Of a stretch of 64,000 nt of DNA, positions 50,790-59,222 are shown piece by piece (positions within the stretch are counted from its first letter, which is position 1; the number at the start of each line of letters is the position of its first letter). Made by a program: the position numbers and the translations under genes. The DNA is from an uncultured Muribaculum sp. (lineage in GTDB: Bacteria; Bacteroidota; Bacteroidia; Bacteroidales; Muribaculaceae). The notes beneath the pieces are model-generated. The model did not search any database. It was not told where the DNA came from and was given only the letters and a program-made list of their open reading frames with translations. The stretch lies in NCBI GenBank assembly GCA_910587665.1, contig CAJUMZ010000004.1:62001-126000 (forward strand), read 5' to 3'.

Positions 50790-50797
50790 TAACTTTG
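50790..50797 (+). promoter_or_regulatory. -7 promoter element for ileS
   Basis: TAACTTTG, an exact TAnnTTTG match, 37 bases before the ileS ATG. Confidence 0.55.
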
Positions 50798-50834
50798 CAA
50801 AAATTTTTTAAGTACGACAAATCCAGTCATTGAA

Positions 50835-53800
50835 ATGAAAAAGAAATTCAACGAGTACGATAAATTCAATCTTTCCGAAATAAACCGGGAGGTGCTTCAG
50901 CGGTGGAATGCTGACAACCTTTTCGAGCAGAGCATGAAGGTGCGTGAAGGCGCTCCGTCATTCGTTTTTTATGAAGGTCCCCCTTCGGCAAACGGTATGC
51001 CGGGTATTCATCATGTGATGGCCCGTACGATCAAGGATATATTCTGTCGCTACAAGACCATGAAGGGTTTCCATGTAAAACGTAAGGCAGGTTGGGACAC
51101 CCATGGACTGCCCGTGGAGCTTGGCGTGGAGAAGGCACTCGGAATTACTAAGGAGGATATCGGAAAAAAGATTTCTGTCGATGACTATAATGCGGCCTGC
51201 CGCCGTGAAGTGATGAAATACACCAAGGAGTGGGAAAATCTTACCAACTCCATGGGATATTGGGTGGATATGAATGACCCCTATATCACTTATGACAACC
51301 GTTATATCGAGTCGGTATGGTGGCTCCTGAGCAGGCTTCATAAAAATGGATACCTTTATAAGGGATATACCATACAGCCTTATTCACCTGCCGCAGGTAC
51401 GGGATTGAGTACCCACGAGCTTAATCAGCCGGGATGTTACCGTGATGTAAAAGACACTACCGTTACGGCGATATTCAAGATCGTGGCACCGCTTCCCGAG
51501 ATGGAGGGATGGGGTACACCCTGTTTCCTTGCCTGGACCACTACTCCCTGGACATTGCCCTCAAATACGGCTCTTTGCGTAGGCCCGGGATATGAGTATG
51601 TCGCTGTGCGCACTTACAATCCCTATACAGCGGAAAAGATTACTGCTGTGCTTGCAAAGGATCGGTTGAATGCCTATCTGAAGCCGGAAGGTGCCGGGTT
51701 GCCTCTTGATGAATACAAGCCGGGTGACAAGGTGGTGCCTTACCGCGTGGTTGCCACATATACCGGCAATGACCTTGTCGGGATGAAGTATAGCCAGCTT
51801 ATGCCGTGGGTAAAGCCGTGTGAGAAACTGACTGACGTATCGCCTGCGTTTGTGTCCGATTATGCCGCAGCTTCGCCTGGAAAGGTGTTTGAGGTAGGTA
51901 AGGATAAGTTTGTGGAACTCGCCGACGAGGCGTTCCGCGTGATCCCCGGTGATTATGTGACTACCGACGACGGTACCGGAATCGTGCATATCGCTCCTAC
52001 TTTCGGTGCCGATGACGCCCGTGTTGCAAAGGCCGCCGGTATACCTTCGCTCTTCATGATCAACCGTAAGGGCGAGACAAGGCCTATGGTGGATCTCACA
52101 GGAAAGTATTATACCGTTGATGAATGTGCGCCGGAGTTTGTAAAGGCGTGTGTTGATGTGCCTCTTTATGATAAGCATGCCGGCGATTATGTCAAAAATG
52201 CCTATGACCCGAAATTTAATGTAGACGGCAAGTATGACGAGAAGGCGGCCGAAAAGAGCGAGGACCTCAATGTGGTGATAGCTCTTGAGATGAAGCATGC
52301 CGGCGAGGCGTTCAAGATCGAGAAGCATGTGCACAACTATCCCCATTGCTGGCGCACTGACAAACCGGTGCTATATTATCCGCTTGACAGTTGGTTTATA
52401 CGCACTACCGCGGCCCGCGAGCGACTCATGGAGAAAAATGAGACTATAAAGTGGAAGCCTCAGTCGACCGGAACGGGACGCTTTGGCAAATGGCTTGAGA
52501 ATCTTCAGGACTGGAACCTATCCCGTAGCCGTTACTGGGGCACTCCGCTACCGATATGGCGCACTGAAGACGGCACGGAAGAACTGTGTATCGACAGCGT
52601 TGAAAGTCTTTATAATGAAATCGAGAAATCGGTTGCGGCAGGCGTCATGAAGTCCAATCCCTATAAGGATAAAGGCTTTGTGCCCGGTGATTATTCCAAG
52701 GCAAATTATGAGAAGATAGATCTCCATCGCCCGTATGTCGACGATATCGTGCTTGTGTCGTCGACCGGTCTTCCGATGCGTCGTGAACTTGACCTGATTG
52801 ATGTGTGGTTTGACTCCGGTGCCATGCCGTATGCTCAGATCCACTATCCGTTTGAAAACAAGGAGGGGCTTGATTCCGGCGAGCTATATCCTGCTGATTT
52901 CATAGCCGAGGGTGTCGACCAGACCCGTGGATGGTTTTTCACGCTCCATGCGATAGCCGGCATGGTATTTGATTCTGTCGCATATAAGGCTGTTATCTCC
53001 AACGGTCTCGTGCTTGACCGCTTCGGCAACAAGATGTCAAAGCGTCTCGGCAATGCCGTTAACCCGTTTGAGGCGATTAATGAGTTTGGCTCCGACCCGT
53101 TGCGTTGGTACATGATTGCCAATTCATCACCGTGGGATAACCTTAAATATGACCCCGAGGGTGTAAGGGAGACTTCCCGCAAATTGTTTGCAACACTATA
53201 TAATACATATTCTTTCTTCGCGCTTTACGCCAATGTAGACGGCTTTGACAACAGTGAGCCTCAGGTGCCCGTGGCTGAACGCCCGGAAATTGACCGCTGG
53301 ATATTGTCATTGCTGAATACTCTGATACGTGAGGTCGAGGAGTCCCTTGACGACTATGAGCCAACAAAGGCGGCACGTGCTATCAATGATTTTGTCAACG
53401 ACAATCTGAGCAACTGGTATGTGCGTCTTAACCGCAAGCGTTTTTGGGGCGGTGAGATGGATAAGGACAAGCTTGCCGCTTACCAGACCCTTTACACCTG
53501 TCTTGAGACGGTGGCGTTGCTGATGGCTCCGATATCACCGTTTTTCGCCGACCGCCTGTACACCGACTTGCGCTCGGTTACTGCCGGTGACACTACTTCC
53601 GTTCATCTTGCGCTGTTCCCTGTTGCCGGTGAAAGCGACAAGGAGCTTGAGGAGAGGATGAAGCTTGCCCAGGATATCACATCCATGGTGCTTGCGCTCC
53701 GACGGAAAGTAAATATAAAGGTGCGCCAGCCGCTTGGCACACTCATGATTCCCGTGCTTGACGAGCGCCAGAAGGAGATGATCGAGTCGATGGCCGATCT

Positions 53801-54395
53801 TATTCTCGGTGAGGTCAACGTGAAGGAGATAAAATTTGTCGGCAACGATGAGGGTGTGCTTGTAAAGCGTGTAAAGCCTGATTTCAAGAAGCTCGGTCCG
53901 AAATACGGTAAGATAATGAAGGCTCTTGCGGCTCAGGTCGCAAAGATGGAGCAGGCCGATATCGCTACTCTTGAACGTGACGGCAAGTTCTCTTTCAATG
54001 TTGATGGCGTGGAGGCTGTGGTCGAGCTTGGCGATGTAGAGGTAATATCCGAGGATATCCCCGGCTGGCAGGTGGCAAACGACGGTAACCTTACCGTGGC
54101 TCTTGATGTCACTATCACTGATGAGCTCCGACGCGAAGGAATTGCAAGGGATATCGTGAATCGTGTTCAGAATATCCGTAAGGGCAGGGATTATGATATC
54201 GTTGACAAGATTGCGCTTGTTTTTGAGCCTAATGAGGCTACCGATGATGCCATAAGGGCATTCAGCGACTATATTGCCCGTCAGGTGCTTGCCGTTTCGG
54301 TAAATGTGGCGCCGCTGCCTGCCGATGCTGTCGTTGAGACCCTTGACCTTGACGGTATAGAGATTAAAACCGTTATTGAAATTGTTAAATCCTGA
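50835..54395 (+). CDS. ileS: Isoleucyl-tRNA synthetase
   Basis: An 1186-residue class I synthetase charging tRNA-Ile. The HIGH equivalent is GIHH at 57-60 (PPSANGMPGIHHVMART) and the KMSKS equivalent is KMSKR at 733-737 (GNKMSKRLGNAVNP). A long CP1 editing insertion lies between them ('AWTTTPWTLPSNTALCVGPG', 'DDGTGIVHIAPTFGADD'). The C-terminal region (about 1000-1186) lacks the zinc-finger Cys cluster of E. coli IleS and matches the longer eukaryote-like class. That class is known to be less sensitive to mupirocin in other bacteria, but this is not tested here. Confidence 0.98.
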   Translation: MKKKFNEYDKFNLSEINREVLQRWNADNLFEQSMKVREGAPSFVFYEGPPSANGMPGIHHVMARTIKDIFCRYKTMKGFHVKRKAGWDTHGLPVELGVEKALGITKEDIGKKISVDDYNAACRREVMKYTKEWENLTNSMGYWVDMNDPYITYDNRYIESVWWLLSRLHKNGYLYKGYTIQPYSPAAGTGLSTHELNQPGCYRDVKDTTVTAIFKIVAPLPEMEGWGTPCFLAWTTTPWTLPSNTALCVGPGYEYVAVRTYNPYTAEKITAVLAKDRLNAYLKPEGAGLPLDEYKPGDKVVPYRVVATYTGNDLVGMKYSQLMPWVKPCEKLTDVSPAFVSDYAAASPGKVFEVGKDKFVELADEAFRVIPGDYVTTDDGTGIVHIAPTFGADDARVAKAAGIPSLFMINRKGETRPMVDLTGKYYTVDECAPEFVKACVDVPLYDKHAGDYVKNAYDPKFNVDGKYDEKAAEKSEDLNVVIALEMKHAGEAFKIEKHVHNYPHCWRTDKPVLYYPLDSWFIRTTAARERLMEKNETIKWKPQSTGTGRFGKWLENLQDWNLSRSRYWGTPLPIWRTEDGTEELCIDSVESLYNEIEKSVAAGVMKSNPYKDKGFVPGDYSKANYEKIDLHRPYVDDIVLVSSTGLPMRRELDLIDVWFDSGAMPYAQIHYPFENKEGLDSGELYPADFIAEGVDQTRGWFFTLHAIAGMVFDSVAYKAVISNGLVLDRFGNKMSKRLGNAVNPFEAINEFGSDPLRWYMIANSSPWDNLKYDPEGVRETSRKLFATLYNTYSFFALYANVDGFDNSEPQVPVAERPEIDRWILSLLNTLIREVEESLDDYEPTKAARAINDFVNDNLSNWYVRLNRKRFWGGEMDKDKLAAYQTLYTCLETVALLMAPISPFFADRLYTDLRSVTAGDTTSVHLALFPVAGESDKELEERMKLAQDITSMVLALRRKVNIKVRQPLGTLMIPVLDERQKEMIESMADLILGEVNVKEIKFVGNDEGVLVKRVKPDFKKLGPKYGKIMKALAAQVAKMEQADIATLERDGKFSFNVDGVEAVVELGDVEVISEDIPGWQVANDGNLTVALDVTITDELRREGIARDIVNRVQNIRKGRDYDIVDKIALVFEPNEATDDAIRAFSDYIARQVLAVSVNVAPLPADAVVETLDLDGIEIKTVIEIVKS

Positions 54396-54419
54396 CATAT
54401 AACCTAAAACAGTACTGTT

Positions 54420-54803
54420 ATGAGTGAAAAGACACGTTACTCTGATGAAGAGCTACAGGAGTTCAAGGAATTGATACTCCGTAAGCTTGACAAGGCTCAG
54501 CGTGATTACGAGTTGCTGAAAGCCAATGTTATGAATAGCGACGGTAACGACACTGCCGATACATCCCCCACATTCAAGGTGCTTGAAGAAGGGGCGAGCA
54601 CCCTTGGTAAGGAAGAGGCGGGTCAGCTGGCTCAGCGTCAGATGAAGTTTATACAACATCTGCAGGCTGCGCTTGTAAGAATTGAAAACAAGACCTATGG
54701 TGTATGCCGTCAGACCGGTAAGCTTATTCCGCGCGAAAGATTGCTTGCCGTACCACATGCTACATTGAGCCTTGAGGCTAAGGAGAGTGGCAAGAAAAAG
54801 TAA
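54420..54803 (+). CDS. DksA/TraR family protein with incomplete zinc site
   Basis: A 127-residue helical protein matching the DksA/TraR family: an N-terminal coiled coil (about 8-36 and 65-90), the acidic tip 'NSDGNDTADTSPT' (38-50), then 'RIENKTYGVCRQTGKLIPRE'. Only one Cys remains of the usual four (the C-x2-C pairs are lost: CRQTG and HATLSLEAK), so a zinc finger is unlikely. DksA-type proteins modulate RNA polymerase. I recall this degenerate form throughout Bacteroidota. It lies between ileS and lspA on one strand and is probably co-transcribed with lspA. Confidence 0.88.
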   Translation: MSEKTRYSDEELQEFKELILRKLDKAQRDYELLKANVMNSDGNDTADTSPTFKVLEEGASTLGKEEAGQLAQRQMKFIQHLQAALVRIENKTYGVCRQTGKLIPRERLLAVPHATLSLEAKESGKKK

Positions 54804-54847
54804 TTTAAACGTTGACTGACAATAACATTACCGTAATTGAGCAATAA

Positions 54848-55495
54848 ATGAAGTTATCCAAAGGGTGGGTTGCCACAATTATCATTATCGGCGTGCTGCT
54901 TGTCGATCAGATCGTTAAGATATGGGTGAAAACTCATATGTATCTTGGGCAGGAATTTGTGATCGCCGATTGGTTCAGGATATATTTTATCGAAAATAAC
55001 GGCATGGCTTTCGGCATGGAACTCGGAAGCAAATTGTTTCTGACGCTGTTCCGTATCGTTGCCGTGGGATTGCTCATTTATTATATATGCCTCATAAAGC
55101 GCCGCACCGACATAAAGACTGGCTATATTGTGTGTTGTGCTCTTATCACTGCCGGTGCGGCGGGTAATATAATAGACTCTGTGTTCTACGGTATGATATT
55201 CAACAATCCTTATCCGCCTGAAGTGGCTGTGATGTTTCCTCCCGAAGGGGGATATGCGCCCATATTTCACGGAAGGGTTGTAGATATGCTCTACTTCCCG
55301 CTCTTCAGCTTTTACTGGCCTGAGTGGATGCCTTTTGTCGGCGGTGATTATTTCCTTTTCTTCCAACCGATATTCAATATCGCGGATGCGGCGATTACCG
55401 TTGGTATACTCGTGCTGATACTTTTCTATTCCAAGTATCTCTCTGCTCCCATACGCCAGACTGACGATAACGTCACTTTCGGCAAAGACAAGTGA
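54848..55495 (+). CDS. lspA: Lipoprotein signal peptidase
   Basis: A 215-residue inner-membrane aspartic protease that cleaves the signal peptide of prolipoproteins before the lipid-modified Cys. Membrane spans and signatures are visible: 'IGVLLVDQIVKIWVKTHM' near 13-30, 'FIENNGMAFGMELGS' near 49-63, the catalytic Asp in 'GAAGNIIDSVFYG' near 108-120 and in 'FNIADAAITVGI'. It is longer than E. coli LspA (164) because of loops that are common in Bacteroidota. Followed at once by the DUF4296 lipoprotein, itself a likely substrate. Confidence 0.96.
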   Translation: MKLSKGWVATIIIIGVLLVDQIVKIWVKTHMYLGQEFVIADWFRIYFIENNGMAFGMELGSKLFLTLFRIVAVGLLIYYICLIKRRTDIKTGYIVCCALITAGAAGNIIDSVFYGMIFNNPYPPEVAVMFPPEGGYAPIFHGRVVDMLYFPLFSFYWPEWMPFVGGDYFLFFQPIFNIADAAITVGILVLILFYSKYLSAPIRQTDDNVTFGKDK

Positions 55496-55497
55496 TT

Positions 55498-56301
55498 ATG
55501 CGACGTATCCTTGCTGCTCCTTTATTATATGCCGCCTCGGCTCTCTTGTTTGCATCATGTGACCGCACTCCTGATTATGTGATCAAGCCCGATGACATGG
55601 CGTCGTTGCTTGTCGATATTCATAAGGGGGAGGGTGTCGTTGACTTGAACAGTTCGGCCTATCGCAGCGATTCGGCGCGCAAGGTGTTGAAGCAGTCGAT
55701 ATATATGCGCCATGGGGTTACTGCTGAGCAGGTAGATACGTCACTCGTGTGGTATGGTCATAATATCGAGAAATATATAGAGGTTTATGACAAAGTTATC
55801 GCGCAGCTTGAAAAAGAGCTTAAGGATGCCGATGTTGCCGCTTCCGGCGAGAAAGTGCAACTTGCGGTTGTCGGAGATTCGGTTGACGCTTGGAATGACT
55901 CTCGTTACCGGCGCTTTGCTTACGGATATCCTTCCGACAATCTTAAATTTTCTTTCCGGCGTGATGAAAACTGGGAAGATGGTGATGTGTATACATGGCG
56001 CATGTTTGTTTCCAACCGCCAGTCACCCATACGCGTGACCATCGGGGCAGATTACAATGACGGTACTACCGATTATGTGACCACAACCGTAAGTTCCGAC
56101 GGATGGAATGAGGTGGCGTTCCCTACCGATACCGCCCGCTCGTTGCGTTACGTTTACGGCATGATGGCCCTTGACCCAAAACGGGGTGAAATTGCATATG
56201 TTGACAGTATAACGCTTGTGCGCACCCGCTTTAACCCCGATTCTTACAGCCGCGGACAGGTCAGGCATTATTCCAACGGCAAGAAAGAAGATAAGGATTA
56301 A
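55498..56301 (+). CDS. DUF4296 lipoprotein
   Basis: A 267-residue lipoprotein: signal, lipobox FASC with Cys21, then DRTPDYVIKPDDMASLLVDI. The first 120 mature residues match DUF4296 ('LLVDIHKGEGVVDLNSS', 'QSIYMRHGVTAEQVDTSLVW'). The C-terminal part is a beta-rich unit with polar repeats that I do not recognise. The ATG at 55498 is used; the lspA stop lies 2 bases upstream, so the genes are coupled. Function unknown. Confidence 0.85.
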   Translation: MRRILAAPLLYAASALLFASCDRTPDYVIKPDDMASLLVDIHKGEGVVDLNSSAYRSDSARKVLKQSIYMRHGVTAEQVDTSLVWYGHNIEKYIEVYDKVIAQLEKELKDADVAASGEKVQLAVVGDSVDAWNDSRYRRFAYGYPSDNLKFSFRRDENWEDGDVYTWRMFVSNRQSPIRVTIGADYNDGTTDYVTTTVSSDGWNEVAFPTDTARSLRYVYGMMALDPKRGEIAYVDSITLVRTRFNPDSYSRGQVRHYSNGKKEDKD

Positions 56302-56302
56302 T

Positions 56303-56617
56303 ATGGTGAGGTATCTTGCCCATGCCGTGTTGCACGGCGGTAAGGTCTACCGGCAGTCGGTGGTGGAGCTTGACGATGGTGTGGTGACGGTAAGCCGTTT
56401 TGACGGAGAAATTCATTCGACGATATTTGTTTCCGGCATAATAGTTGTTGTGCCCCGGGAGCGCGTAACTACAGTAAATACCGACCAGATGAAGCGCATT
56501 ATGGATCGTGCTCCCCTTGTGGAGATGGCGATAAAGCGCGTGGCTCACTATGTGGATTCACGCAATCTTTCCGTGGCTTCCGGCGAGACTCCCGACCTCA
56601 TAATCCTCCAGCGATAA
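56303..56617 (+). CDS. Small hypothetical protein
   Basis: A 104-residue protein starting 1 base after the DUF4296 gene stop (ATGGTGAGG), so it is the last gene of the lspA run. It is beta-rich at the N-terminus ('YLAHAVLHGGKVYRQSVVELDDG') and helical towards the end, with no signal peptide. Its position and length are consistent in the frame, but I recognise no family. Confidence 0.7.
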   Translation: MVRYLAHAVLHGGKVYRQSVVELDDGVVTVSRFDGEIHSTIFVSGIIVVVPRERVTTVNTDQMKRIMDRAPLVEMAIKRVAHYVDSRNLSVASGETPDLIILQR

Positions 56618-56665
56618 CGCAGCTTTCTTACATAAAAAAGTTATTTAAAATTTCCCATTTGTACA

Positions 56666-56695
56666 TTGGGATGGGGGAGGAGTGATGTATCTTTG
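56666..56695 (+). promoter_or_regulatory. Promoter of the 56719 gene (TTG-N19-TATCTTTG)
   Basis: TTG at 56666-56668, 19 bases, then TATCTTTG at 56688-56695, 23 bases before the ATG. Confidence 0.6.
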
Positions 56696-56718
56696 CGGTA
56701 AACCAAATTATTACCGCT

Positions 56719-57309
56719 ATGAAAACCGCACGTACCCCACGATTTGACAACGCATGGCACAAGGCTATCGCGATGTATCCCGACGAAAATGACCGCCGCG
56801 CGCTCACCGAGGCGATCCGTAAATATCAGCTTGACGGCGTTGAGCCTGACCTGCCCCCTGTGCTGATGGTGGCATTCGCTTTTTTGCGGCCTACGATTGA
56901 CCGTCGCCGCCGTAATGCAGAGAAGGCGCGCAGCCGCCGTGAGGTGAAAAAGAAAAAGGAGGAGAAGACTGCGGTGACAAATAATGAGTGTAAAATTCGG
57001 AAACCGGTCACCGACGGGGTGGCGGGCAGTCCTATGATGTTGACCGACTTGTACGGATCGCGCCTGGAGAATGACAGGGCGCGGCTCTTGAGTATCGCCT
57101 CCGATACCGGTCGTAAATGCCGCAAAAATATTACTGTGGATGATGTGGTCAGAAATATCAGTTTCTTCAACGACTACCTTTTCCGCTCGGCCGACAAGGT
57201 TGATTCGGAAGAGGCTTACATGAAGCGATTCATCGACTTTTTTGTCAAACTGATGCGCCTCCCCTCCATCGCCCCCGCCCACAACGTCCCCCGCAACTGT
57301 CAGGAATAA
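56719..57309 (+). CDS. Basic hypothetical protein (DUF6291-like N-terminus)
   Basis: A 196-residue soluble protein rich in Arg and Lys ('RRRRNAEKARSRREVKKKKEE', residues 62-82). The first 60 residues resemble DUF6291-type proteins often found in phage or plasmid modules, but my match is from memory and weak. The C-terminus ('HNVPRNCQE') lies inside the first copy of the 15-bp direct repeat (57287-57301) and may have been changed by insertion of the next gene: joining to the second copy would end the frame as NCPPA-stop. Confidence 0.65.
   Translation: MKTARTPRFDNAWHKAIAMYPDENDRRALTEAIRKYQLDGVEPDLPPVLMVAFAFLRPTIDRRRRNAEKARSRREVKKKKEEKTAVTNNECKIRKPVTDGVAGSPMMLTDLYGSRLENDRARLLSIASDTGRKCRKNITVDDVVRNISFFNDYLFRSADKVDSEEAYMKRFIDFFVKLMRLPSIAPAHNVPRNCQE
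57287..57301 (+). repeat. 15-bp direct repeat, left copy
   Basis: TCCCCCGCAACTGTC, identical to 58816-58830. It lies in the last codons of the 56719 gene and together with the second copy brackets the Schlafen-like gene. Confidence 0.85.
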
Positions 57310-57343
57310 TCTAAACCAATCGGCAATAGTGTCTGATATCAAA

Positions 57344-57359
57344 TAAATTTGTAAATTTG
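57344..57359 (+). promoter_or_regulatory. Tandem TAAATTTG elements before the Schlafen-like gene
   Basis: Two adjacent exact TAAATTTG copies (57344-57351, 57352-57359) end 4 bases before the ATG at 57364. The first would start transcription near the start codon. No TTG lies at the expected upstream spacing. Confidence 0.42.
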
Positions 57360-57363
57360 TATT

Positions 57364-58743
57364 ATGTTGACGGCATCTCAAATACAAGAGCTGGTAAAAG
57401 GCGGTGAAGGCTACAATGTAGACTTCAAACGCAGTGTGCCTTCTAAGGTCAAAGAAATTTCTGAGGAGGTAGCCGGCTTTGCCAATGCTGCTGGTGGCTA
57501 TGTCCTTATTGGAGTAGATAATGACGACCGAATAATCGGTGCCGAGATCGATAATAATAAGCGTTCGGCTATTCAGGATACAATTGGGGAGATTTCGCCT
57601 GCTTTGAAATGTGAATTCTATTCTGTGGATGTTGAAGGCAAGAAGGTTTGGGTTATAGATGTACCAAGTGGCAAAGACAAACCTTACATATCCGGAGGTG
57701 TTGTATACGTTAGAGAGGGGGCCAATTGTCAGAAACTCCGTTCTGCTGAAGAGATTCGGGCATTCTTTGCTGAGTGTGCCAAGATTTTTTATGATGCCAT
57801 TCCTTGTCGTTGGTTTGATATTGATAAAGATATTGAACCGGGTAATTTCCAGTCCTTTATGGAAATGTCAAATCTGTCAGACGCCTTACCAATCAAAAGG
57901 CTATTTGAAGGTCTGGAACTTTTGACTGAGGAAGGTGTAGCTAAAAATGCCACAGCTCTATTCTTTGGACGTGAACCTGAACGCAAATTTCCTCACGCTG
58001 TCATTAGATGCCTCCGTTTCAAAGGACTTGACAAAGTACATATCATAGATGACAAGACTTTCGGTGGCCCTCTTTATCAGCAATATCTTGATGCTCTCTC
58101 TTGGATAGAGAGTAAACTTGAAGTTGAATATATTATCAAAGGTACTGGTCCTCGTAAAGAAATTTGGGAGATTCCTCTTGACGTTTTCAAAGAGTCCATA
58201 ATGAACGCCATTTGTCATCGAGACCTGTACGAAGAGGGTGGTACAATTATGGTGGAAGTGTATGATGACCGAGTTGAAATATCAAATCCCGGTGGATTGC
58301 TACCGGTCGTGGCGGCAGAATTTGGACACAAGAGCATGAGCCGCAATCCACTTATCTTTGGCCTATTCACCAGAATGCAAGTTGTAGAGAAAGTCGGTTC
58401 CGGTATTCCGCGTATGCGTAGATTGATGAAAGAGGCTGGATTGCCGGAGCCAAAATTTGATACCCAAGGCTTCTTTACGGTCACTTTCATTAAGCGGATC
58501 AAGACTGATCTGGCTAATGCTGATAGATTAAACGATAGATTAAACGATAGATTAAATTCTCGTGAAAAGAGAGTGCTTCAGATCTTGTCTGAAACTCCAG
58601 GCTTAAGAACTAATGAGTTATCAATATTGATTGAGGTTAGTATTCCTACATTGTCTCGAACCTTAAAGGGTTTAATCGATCTTGGCTTGATTGAATATCG
58701 TGGCGCTAAAAAAAATGGAGGGTATTTCGTGATATCGGACTGA
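57364..58743 (+). CDS. Schlafen/AlbA_2 ATP-binding protein with winged-helix C-terminus
   Basis: A 459-residue protein. N-terminal AlbA_2 (Schlafen) domain: 'EGYNVDFKRSVPSKVKEIS' and 'FANAAGGYVLIGVDNDD' near residues 14-56. The middle has a 'HATPase_c_4'-type region: 'ESIMNAICHRDLYEEGGTI', 'VYDDRVEISNPGGL', 'VGSGIPRMRRL'. A winged helix follows from about 400 ('RVLQILSETPGLRTNELSIL'). The form is common in bacterial transcription regulators and in accessory or defence islands. It contains the in-frame RLND repeat, is more AT-rich than its neighbours, and lies between 15-bp direct repeats. Confidence 0.9.
   Translation: MLTASQIQELVKGGEGYNVDFKRSVPSKVKEISEEVAGFANAAGGYVLIGVDNDDRIIGAEIDNNKRSAIQDTIGEISPALKCEFYSVDVEGKKVWVIDVPSGKDKPYISGGVVYVREGANCQKLRSAEEIRAFFAECAKIFYDAIPCRWFDIDKDIEPGNFQSFMEMSNLSDALPIKRLFEGLELLTEEGVAKNATALFFGREPERKFPHAVIRCLRFKGLDKVHIIDDKTFGGPLYQQYLDALSWIESKLEVEYIIKGTGPRKEIWEIPLDVFKESIMNAICHRDLYEEGGTIMVEVYDDRVEISNPGGLLPVVAAEFGHKSMSRNPLIFGLFTRMQVVEKVGSGIPRMRRLMKEAGLPEPKFDTQGFFTVTFIKRIKTDLANADRLNDRLNDRLNSREKRVLQILSETPGLRTNELSILIEVSIPTLSRTLKGLIDLGLIEYRGAKKNGGYFVISD
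58522..58557 (+). repeat. In-frame 12-bp tandem repeat (three units)
   Basis: GATAGATTAAAC occurs at 58522-58533 and 58534-58545, then GATAGATTAAAT at 58546-58557. It encodes DRLN-DRLN-DRLN at the hinge between the ATPase and winged-helix parts. Length changes would keep the frame. Confidence 0.85.
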
Positions 58744-58815
58744 ATTCTTATATTAAGACAGCATAGATTGCATTATGCCATAATGGATGATTGAGCAATA
58801 GAGTACCATTGTTTA

Positions 58816-58830
58816 TCCCCCGCAACTGTC
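58816..58830 (+). repeat. 15-bp direct repeat, right copy
   Basis: Identical to 57287-57301, 73 bases past the stop of the Schlafen-like gene. The flanking bases differ on both sides. Confidence 0.85.
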
Positions 58831-58857
58831 CGCCTGCTTGAATTTTGCATGAAAATA

Positions 58858-58889
58858 TTTGATTCTTACGTGCCGTTGTATTAACTTTG
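58858..58889 (+). promoter_or_regulatory. Promoter of the structured leader (TTTG-N20-TAACTTTG)
   Basis: TTTG at 58858-58861, 20 bases, then TAACTTTG at 58882-58889. This gives a 5' leader of about 330 bases before the ATG at 59223. Confidence 0.68.
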
Positions 58890-58895
58890 CTGATG

Positions 58896-59222
58896 CCGTC
58901 GGCAGTCCCGGAGGGGAATGGTGGGCGGCTTTATTGAAGGACGTTTTCAGCGTTTGTCAAGTCACCTCAAACTTCGCAACTTTGATCCAATGACTGCGAC
59001 AAAAGCAACGAAATCGTCTGCGTTGTGTATTCATTCCCGAGAGGGCGTGCTATATACGGGCGTGGGCTGACGACGTTGCTTATCCGTCATTGGGGGCAAT
59101 GCGAAGGCCTGAGGTGGGGATAAGCAAAGATAAGTTTCCCACGTCTTTCGCGTTTTATAAAACTAATTATGCTTATTCTGCGATTCCGGGAAGCTGTAGC
59201 GTTAACACACAAATTTTCTGCA
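58896..59222 (+). ncRNA. Candidate structured 5' leader of the exported-protein operon
   Basis: About 330 bases with no gene. The 3' part folds compactly: an outer pair CGTGGG/CCCACG (59061-59066 with 59138-59143), a perfect 10-bp stem TTGCTTATCC/GGATAAGCAA (59076-59085 with 59118-59127), and a terminal hairpin CATTG/CAATG with a GGGG loop (59088-59101). A CCC-GAGA-GGG hairpin lies just upstream (59036-59045). The rest is weakly structured. It ends 80 bases before the ATG of the beta-helix gene. No T-run follows, so it is not a simple terminator. I do not recognise a described RNA family. Confidence 0.5.

Noticed and set aside
58743..59222. tRNA or transposon remnant in the 480-base gap before 59223
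   Set aside because: No cloverleaf with a T-loop GTTCRA, no CCA end and no terminal inverted repeats were found; the pairing fits a leader RNA better.
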